A stretch of 64,000 nt of DNA from Sphagnum compactum (taxonomy: Eukaryota > Bryophyta > Sphagnopsida > Sphagnales): the NCBI GenBank assembly GCA_965153455.1, contig OZ234494.1:3782001-3846000 (forward strand), read 5' to 3'. Under the pieces are notes generated by a model. The model had not been told where the DNA came from and ran no database searches. It worked only from the letters and a program-made list of their open reading frames with translations. Shown piece after piece: positions 58,201-64,000 of the stretch (position 1 is the first letter of the stretch; the number at the start of each line of letters is the position of its first letter). The position numbers and the translations under genes were made by a program.

Positions 58201-58949
58201 GTTGCAGAGGCACCATTCCCCCCCTACATTCTTCGAGACATGAATCCTGAGGTGAAGAATGTGTTATTCAGCAAAGACGAACAGCACTTAATGGAAGATG
58301 AGAAAGACCAGGTTGGAGGGCAACCTGATGATGCCAAATGTAAGCATTGAGTTGAAATGTCATGCAGTATGTTGACATGTTGCTATCTTATGATTGACCA
58401 TAATTTAACATCAAATGTGAATTCAAGCTGTATATTTTTGAGGTACCTGCAAACTAAGACTAACACTTGAGGGTGCTTGATGATGATAATTATTTCAAGA
58501 GTTTCAGCTAATTCAAGAAGTGAATGTTCAAATGTCATCATCATGTAATATGAGTATTGTACATTTTATTAAAACATGTGAACATGTTATGTGCTCTTTT
58601 CATGATCATTCAAGTGACAGATGCAAGCACAATATTTCCCCAAAATCTCCAATACCAACAAAAACTTGAAGCTTTTCGTTCTGAGGTATTTATCATCAGA
58701 ACAAACTTTAAAGTTGTAATTTGGCTTTGTCTAAATAATGTGTATTATTCTTTGCTTGATTGCTCGCTCACTCGCTTGCTTGCTTTTGCATGAGTAATGA
58801 TGGAAAAATTGAATGAAATTTAGCAGGTTCGGCATAAACCAACATTGAAACAACAAATGATACATTTGCAAGCATTCAAGACAATGCGTGAATTTTGGAA
58901 GAATGGTCATTGGGAAGTGAAAGGCAGCCCACTTCTTCATCTGGCCTGA
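55069..58949 (+). CDS. EF-hand protein with long C-terminal extension (eight exons; 5' end uncertain)
   Basis: Exons 55069-55221, 55636-55751, 56030-56111, 56399-56466, 56746-56904, 58210-58339, 58621-58685 and 58827-58949 join at GT-AG sites with matching phases. Counted from the ATG at 55107 they give about 285 residues. The first EF-hand loop, DTSGSGWIHMPE, is canonical (Asp1, Ser3, Ser5, Gly6, Ile8, Glu12) and is created by joining exons 1 and 2. The second, EASPVGNTHMVE, lies across exons 2 and 3 and is degenerate (no Asp1), so probably one calcium is bound. About 165 residues follow with no domain I know: YRRKK, a basic-acidic helix (KATIERIKYRTFAADMERQA), PFPPYILRDMNPEVKNVLFS and a Gln-rich tail. 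I know no flowering-plant family of this shape. A role in motile sperm cells is speculation. Exon 1 may extend upstream (GEILCAPQDVVAK). Confidence 0.82.
55636..55751 (+). CDS. EF-hand gene, exon 2
   Basis: After acceptor AAGGCAG it encodes WIHMPELVTAFHVLGMDVKQ and AEVNAIMAEASPVGNTHM, ending at donor ACATG|GTATTA. It completes loop 1, gives the F helix and linker, and starts loop 2. Confidence 0.85.
56030..56111 (+). CDS. EF-hand gene, exon 3
   Basis: Acceptor TTCAAACAG, then VEFAHFMQIMMKNLDKIPTD and VYVPRDD, donor GATGATG|GTATGC. It supplies the Glu12 position and exiting helix of EF-hand 2. Confidence 0.85.
56399..56466 (+). CDS. EF-hand gene, exon 4
   Basis: A long T tract and acceptor TTTGGCAG precede GRGPSAEYSLPFCFLAQAYR and RKK, donor AAAAAAA|GTAAGT. 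The phase fits exons 3 and 5. No known domain. Confidence 0.75.
56746..56904 (+). CDS. EF-hand gene, exon 5
   Basis: The acceptor is probably GAAGAGAG, chosen because it keeps phase 0; neighbouring AGs do not. It encodes FDILEYVIYVVGKLIEAVME, KATIERIKYRTFAADMERQA and LKDEAAGKSKQ, donor AAGCAG|GTTAGG. The 3' end of this exon lies inside a 205-bp tandem duplication. Confidence 0.75.
56893..57300. repeat. 205-bp tandem duplication across the exon 5/intron 5 border
   Basis: AAATCTAAGCAG occurs at 56893 (end of exon 5) and again at 57098. The following sequence is also shared: ACTATATACAAAGT, TTTGATG-AGCATTC-TTTGAAT, TCTCAATGATTG and CATCTCCAAATGATTGCAAA-type words. In copy 2 the donor GTTAGG reads ATTTGG, so only copy 1 can be spliced there. 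The copies are clearly diverged. Confidence 0.8.
58210..58339 (+). CDS. EF-hand gene, exon 6
   Basis: Acceptor GTTGCAGAG (of two adjacent AGs, this one keeps frame), then APFPPYILRDMNPEVKNVLF and SKDEQHLMEDEKDQVGG, donor CCAAAT|GTAAGC. An acidic, charged segment. Confidence 0.75.
58621..58685 (+). CDS. EF-hand gene, exon 7
   Basis: Acceptor AGTGACAG, then ASTIFPQNLQYQQKLEAFRS and E, donor TCTGAG|GTATTT. Predicted helical and Gln-rich. Confidence 0.75.
58827..58949 (+). CDS. EF-hand gene, last exon
   Basis: Acceptor TTTAGCAG, then VRHKPTLKQQMIHLQAFKTM and REFWKNGHWEVKGSPLLHLA, stop TGA at 58947. The phase fits exon 7. Confidence 0.78.
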   Translation, partial: VRHKPTLKQQMIHLQAFKTMREFWKNGHWEVKGSPLLHLA

Positions 58950-60379
58950 TGTCCTGTTACCACCAAATTTCAGTATTGATGTCAAGCTCCAAACTACAAA
59001 TGAAGCCCAGACTTGGCCACCTGATGGATTCTTCCACTATTCTTGATTGTGCAACACAACATTGCCTTTCCACCCAAAACACTTCATACTCTTATGGGAA
59101 TTTTTAATACAAATTTTGATGCTAGCTAGAGCTGGTGTGACTGACAGCCTCTCACCCACACTTTAGGTAGGGCCTTCATTTGGGGGTACGGCCTTCATTT
59201 AGAGGCCGGCCCCTTGAGTGTTTTCCTTGTGGTTCCTATTTTAAGACTTCAAGACTACTTTTGGCCTACAGACTCCAGAGGTCATGTGGTAACCAATGTA
59301 TCCACTCACCCACTAATGTTCATTAGCGAAACTTGATTTTGGAAATCATGCAAAATTACTTGTTAAATAAAAGATTACAATCTTGCAAGATGCCTACCAA
59401 ATTTCTCACACTGGGACATGGGAGTTAGCCTAGGGTTCTCTCAGGAGTGCAATTCCTGTTGCAAATTGGTCTTCATTTCTTGGAAACTTTAATAGCTCAT
59501 TATTAAATAATAATTGTTAAATATCCACAATTGCTGTTGCAAATTAGTCTTCCTTTCATGGAAATATTAGTAGTTCATTAGTTATAGATTAATTATTATT
59601 TCATATCCTATCCACATCATTTGGAGTAAAAGGAAATATGTAAAAGAGCCAACCATCATGCATCTAAGGGTTGTTCCATCCATCTTTGATTTGCAACAAT
59701 GGATGTGAGCCACTTGAGGGTAATGGCCTATGGAACCACTCCTAATGACATGCCCATGCCCATCTTATTGGCCGCATTGCCCTGTTAACACACAACTTTT
59801 CACACAATGAAACATATTTTCAAAAATCTGTTTAGGAACTCATATAGCAAACCAATAGTCAAGCCCTGCAAGTCAGATTAGTCAGATAACCATGTATAAT
59901 GGTTATAAATCCTTCACAACCACTTCAACATCCTACTAAAAGCATTTTGAAACAGTGTTGAGCTCAAATTATTCAGCTTCTGTAACAAATTACTTGCTCC
60001 AAACTGAATTTACTGCCATGGAATAAGAAGTCATTTCTTAACATCAGTGGGCATCCTAGTCCAAGCATAATGTCAACCCATCCGCTTAGCATTGTCAATG
60101 CATGAAGAGCCCATAGAATTTTTCTAGTTTAATTGGAGTTCACCTTACCCTCACTAAAATTTCTGCATCAAAAAGAGGACGGTACCATAGGTGTAAGGTT
60201 CCACAAAATTGAGGAACATAAGGTTCCTCCTCTCCTACCCTACTCTATTTTGTCTTTTCTATTCTGAAGTTGTCTTTCACTGACTGTCAAAACATATATT
60301 GCACAAAGTATAATCCTGCAGCACTCAAATTGAATCACTCCCACAGCCATCCAGTAAATTCTCCCATTGCTTTATGCCA
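58950..60379. other. Intergenic, with an ~80-bp tandem duplication
   Basis: 3' flank of the EF-hand gene. At about 59455-59610, CTGTTGCAAATTGGTCTTC and CTGTTGCAAATTAGTCTTC start units about 78 bp apart, each followed by TTTC-TGGAAAYWTTARTAG and TTCATTA. No gene recognised. Confidence 0.6.
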
Positions 60380-60486
60380 GGTAAGGACCTCAAAGGTGGC
60401 CATTCTGGGAAGTAAGGTCAAAAGCCCAGCTCCCACCTTAACTGGGGCCCTCATTCCCAGACTAGCCCTGCTCTAGGTCCTTACCC
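60380..60486. mobile_element. GGTAAGG-family fold-back candidate
   Basis: The left end is GGTAAGGACCTCAAAGG. The right end is CTAGGTCCTTACC, the inverse of GGTAAGGACCTAG. The centre has AGCCC/GGGCC words in both orientations. Length is similar to the 43224-43318 element and the terminal word is the same. Boundaries approximate. Confidence 0.55.
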
Positions 60487-62055
60487 TACATGTAATTTCA
60501 ATCTATTTCCTATCACATCTGATGTTTGGCCCAATTGCTTATTGATATCCTCCACAATTTGCTTGTAATACCAATCTATTTCCTTGCACATCTTATGTTT
60601 AGCCCGATTGCTTATTGATGTCCTCCACAATTGCATGCATGTCAACAAACTCTCGAGTGTTCCTAGCATACCCAACAAACATAGGATTGCATCTTGACTG
60701 CCCTTGCATGCCTAACAGGCATTCAAGATGTCAAATCTGGTTAACTTCAACCAAATAAACTTCAAGCTGAAGTCTTGTCAAGTTTGGTATCTTGGTTTGA
60801 GTTTAGCATCCTGAACTCGAAAGAAAATATGAATTTTTGACCTAGGAAAATCAAGACTCAAAAGACAAACATTAAAACAAATAGGTAGTATACCAAAAAA
60901 ATGATTTTTAATGTTCACTTTGTCCCCTACATCCAAAGCAATGGCAAGTTTATACTGAAATTTGCAGTAAATTTATTCTGCAAAATATAATTAATTGTCT
61001 GCAATAAAAGGAAACCAAATCGTGTTGACAGGTGCATCAGTATGGCACCTGGGCAAGCGGTGCAAGCCAATTGGTTGCCCAAGCATGTTTGGAAACATGA
61101 GCACATGACATAATATGACACTAAATGTGTTGGAAATTCCCCACCCAACACTAGTTAAAAACAAACCTTTTCCACTCTCCTACTATAACACGAGCACCAC
61201 ATTATCAATTTCATCTAGTTTCATCACCACAGCACTTTTGAAACTATGTGCCTTAAGAAACATAGCTTTCACCAACTAGCTACAGAGCCAATGGGATAAG
61301 TGGAATTGCACCAAATTTTTTGCATTGGATTGTGAAAAACATTAAATCTTGCTAAGGGTTCCAAGTAGGACTAACCAATGAATGTTTCCAAGTTGAACTG
61401 GTGGGAGATCACAATTGTGTCCCAACACCACACTGAGCAACACAAAAACCTGCCAACCTCCCTGACTCCCCCATAACTGATAACATCTAAATCATCTTCA
61501 TGCATGACCAATCTCATTGACCCACCTAGTATTTCTATTCATATGTGTTCACTACCCTCCTTGGAGCTTGAAGCTTATGTGCAGTCCAACAGTCAATTGA
61601 GCATACTTTAAAAGACACATAATGATAATAAAACATCTTCATCAATTGTGCACCACCTCAACAATCTCAAACTCTTCAACCACTCCAAGAACATCTACCC
61701 AAAATAGCATGACAATTAAGAATAGGACTGGTGTAAAGAGATAAGATGGAAACCTTTCATGATGAAAATGCCATCCATTCCAATTGGGAATTGAGGACCT
61801 TTCTCTATTTTGAACATGTATGCAGCAAAATATTCACCAATGCCTATGAGCTGAACACATTAAGTACAACCTATTCTCAATATACCATTTCATTTCCATT
61901 ATCAGAACCCAAGATACATTTAATCATCCTTGCTAAACAAGAAGTGAAAGAGGCCACCAATGCATTAAGCATTCTCTTAAGACACCATTCTGGAAGGGAA
62001 AAAAACAAACACATGAGTTACCTGTATCAGGAAGAGGGCCCATGTTTCATGGGCA
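60487..62055. other. Intergenic between convergent genes, with a 73-bp tandem duplication
   Basis: ATCTATTTCC-TCACATCTGATGTTT-GCCCAATTGCTTATTGAT at 60501 is repeated from 60574 (73 bp). A 105-codon frame at 61746-62063 runs into the end of the PLP-enzyme gene on the other strand and has no recognised product. It lies where that gene's 3' UTR should be. Nothing else. Confidence 0.55.
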
Positions 62056-62249
62056 TCAAATGACAGTCTCAAAAACCTGGGGAACACTGACATCTTTGAA
62101 TGCAGGGTCCAACCATTCAGGATAAGGAAGACCCTTTGACTTCAAAAAGTCAACATTGAAGACCTTACTCTGATACCTTGTTCCCAAATCACAAAGAATA
62201 GTCACAATTGTGTGCCCTGGCCCAAGCTCCTTCGCTAATTTTATGGCTC
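62056..62249 (-). CDS. PLP enzyme, last exon
   Basis: Acceptor GGTTTTCAG, then [20 protein letters not shown] and [20 protein letters not shown], ending [10 protein letters not shown] and a TGA stop at 62056. The C-terminus is about 20 residues longer than the conserved 'SKGLP' end. Confidence 0.92.
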
Positions 62250-63904
62250 CTGAAAACCAAGGCATTTTACTCAAGAAACTGACTAGCATATTTGGTCAAT
62301 TCTTCTGAATTTATTATATGCTCCATATGCTTTTATTCTTATATAGTATGTTCTACTGAAGGTGTGGAGTCATTGGCACTGCAATTTAGTAGATCCTTGC
62401 CACCCACCTCCACATCACCCATATAACATTTACTGCCTCTGAAAACATGATTATTTGAACCATGATGACAGAAGAACTAGGACAGTCACCCTAACCTAAA
62501 CTTCTGTGGAAGTCTATCTTGTAATTACAAACATGTTGTGAGAACACTATGTTTTGCCAAACTAGATTAGGAAATCCAGACAAAGCGACCATTATGAATA
62601 AGTCTAAGCACTTACCACCAATATTGATGGCTGTTGACCCCCCCATACAAAAACCCTCTTGTTTTAGAAGGTCAAAAATAAGAGGTAATGCCTCCTCATC
62701 TGTTACCTGCAAATCACAACATTAATACCAGTGAAACCCTTGTTCTGGACACAATTTTCTTTTGCAAATTGAAGGTGAGCAGCTTACTCAAAACTATCTT
62801 ATTCCACCCCAATCCCAAGTAAAATCATGATGATCCAGACTGTTAAGGTGCAGATATGTTCAGAAAAACTCAGATCTCTGATCTTGACCGCACCAAATAA
62901 GATGACCCCTGCTACACACACCTGGCACCAAAAATCAACAGCACCACCATCTCGGGCAGGCACGCCCCAGCTTTCCAAATTGGCAGTGACGCGACCTTGA
63001 CCAATTCCTTCAGAAATCTGTAAACAATTCAAAACACTGCCAAGCTTCACCAATTGCTGTCTTGAGCACCCCAAGAAAATGGTGGAATTTCATTTATTAC
63101 CAGGTATAAAATTATCTGCCAGCATTCTAAAGTAAGGCACCTCTGTACTTAGATTTCTCGATTTAACACTGTGGATATGAATGTCCAGGTAACATTTATC
63201 AACCTCCTGAACCATCAAGCTGCTCAAGACAATTTCAATTAATGCATGATTATTCCAAGCTGCTCTATTTTTGCAGACTGACTCTGGCATCCAAGCTGCT
63301 CAAAACAAAAACAATCCCAGAAGAGCAAGAAGAGGCCATACTGAAGTTCCTGATGATTCAAGCACACCACTGGAGTAATAGTTGTACATGGCTGCTCCCA
63401 TGGGGTCTGCCATTCCAATCCTAACATTTGGATTCTGCTCCTTCAAATACTACACAAGGTGATATTTGCAAGCTTAAGTGCAACTGTGGTGATGTACAAT
63501 TGAAGAGACATGTCACACTATATAGTCTGTCCCCAATGATTTAGAGCCAGGCATCCATAAACAGAAGAGGTCACACATCTGCCCACTTGAAGTAGAACTA
63601 GAGTTGAATTCCAGTCTATGGATCCTACCATTTGCAGAGTCCTGAGGTACCTCATAGTGTACACCAACCTATCAAGTCCAGATACTTTTAGAAAAGACAA
63701 AGATAGAACAGCCACACAAGGACCTACAGATGATACACAAAATTCATATACAGAACAACTATATATCACAATTACTCTTGAAACCTAAAGGAAACAGGAC
63801 AATGTATCAATGTACCTTGCCAACTCCCGCAAGGGTGCCCCCTGTGCCAATGGCACAAATGAACCCATCCACCTTTCCTTCTGTCTGCTTCCATATCTCT
63901 GGCC
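62056..63904 (-). CDS. Cysteine-synthase-like PLP enzyme (3' five exons; 5' part beyond window)
   Basis: Exons 63904-63816, 63449-63342, 63017-62922, 62706-62616 and 62249-62056 join with correct phase to about 191 C-terminal residues. Fold-type II PLP enzyme hallmarks are present: [11 protein letters not shown] (phosphate-binding glycine loop), [28 protein letters not shown], then [14 protein letters not shown] and [20 protein letters not shown], with the ending [17 protein letters not shown]. This matches bacterial-type cysteine synthase A proteins and their eukaryotic relatives (the Arabidopsis At1g55880 type, from memory), rather than the common plant O-acetylserine thiol-lyases. Likely reaction: beta-replacement on O-acetylserine or a related amino acid with sulfide. 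The substrate cannot be told from sequence. The catalytic Lys lies in missing upstream exons. The intron before 63904 reaches the window edge. Confidence 0.92.
62616..62706 (-). CDS. PLP enzyme, exon
   Basis: Acceptor ATTTGCAG, then [20 protein letters not shown] and [10 protein letters not shown], donor GGTG|GTAAGT. The GGSTAIN segment corresponds to the conserved serine/glycine motif near the PLP ring nitrogen. Confidence 0.9.
62922..63017 (-). CDS. PLP enzyme, exon
   Basis: Acceptor TTTACAG, then [20 protein letters not shown] and [12 protein letters not shown], donor GCCAG|GTGTGT. The first 15 residues are highly family-like. The second half ([17 protein letters not shown]) is longer and different from the usual 'GAPIDDAF' linker. 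Confidence 0.87.
63342..63449 (-). CDS. PLP enzyme, exon
   Basis: Acceptor TTGTGTAG, then [20 protein letters not shown] and [16 protein letters not shown], donor ACTTCA|GTATGG. Phase 0 on both sides. Confidence 0.9.
63816..63904 (-). CDS. PLP enzyme, first exon in window
   Basis: Acceptor TTCTGTAG, then [20 protein letters not shown] and GGTLAGVGK, donor GGCAAG|GTACAT. It carries the glycine-rich loop that holds the PLP phosphate. Confidence 0.9.
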
Positions 63905-64000
63905 CTACAGAAGGACAAGACAGTTACACAACTCTTAGAGCTAGAATCCCAACATACACAACACTATGTGTGAACTTATCCACAATGAGCAGCACAACCA
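63905..64000. other. Intron of the PLP-enzyme gene
   Basis: Sequence upstream (gene sense) of the 63904 acceptor. No further exon is recognisable before the window edge, so the N-terminal half, including the PLP-binding lysine, lies outside. Confidence 0.6.

Noticed and set aside
61746-62063. 105-codon plus-strand frame
   Set aside because: Overlaps the 3' end of the PLP-enzyme gene on the other strand, lies in its likely 3' UTR, and has no motif.

Overview
The window is nuclear DNA from a land plant with a large, AT-rich, repeat-rich genome. Three spliced genes with GT-AG introns can be reconstructed. One encodes a plant-type bHLH transcription factor. One encodes an EF-hand protein that I cannot match to a flowering-plant family. 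The third is the 3' part of a gene for a cysteine-synthase-like PLP enzyme. Almost everything else is transposon debris, mostly hAT-like, plus satellites and microsatellites. The bHLH subfamily, the unfamiliar EF-hand protein and the repeat content would fit a seed-free plant (fern, lycophyte or bryophyte). That is inference, not proof.

Layout. 1-14.1 kb: AT-rich repeat desert with a 414-bp tandem duplication (1975-2853), a degenerate ~70-bp array (3.8-4.3 kb), a tRNA-like SINE candidate (6.4 kb) and a dispersed repeat family in both orientations (7-12.5 kb). 14.1-18.7 kb, minus strand: four-exon bHLH gene. 18.7-21.5 kb: its upstream region, visibly richer in G+C and CpG than its surroundings. 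21.5-54 kb: mobile elements and repeats. These include a hAT element with a broken transposase (24763-28334), a deletion-derivative hAT with a perfect 8-bp target duplication (33059-33922), a smaller hAT-like MITE (31003-31538), a Harbinger-like MITE (41249-41624), a fold-back family sharing a GGTAAGG terminus, and several tandem arrays. Only weak, unrecognised coding candidates lie here (37.9-38.5, 39.7-40.3 and 46.4-47.7 kb). 55.1-58.9 kb, plus strand: eight-exon EF-hand gene. 62.1-64.0 kb, minus strand: last five exons of the PLP-enzyme gene, which runs off the right edge. The last two genes are convergent.

The three genes have no evident shared pathway. The bHLH belongs to the group that controls tapetum and sporogenous tissue in land plants (family knowledge). 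The PLP enzyme belongs to sulfur amino-acid metabolism. The EF-hand protein is presumably a calcium sensor with a long non-EF C-terminal part. Exon joins were checked by hand for reading phase. No transcript evidence was available.
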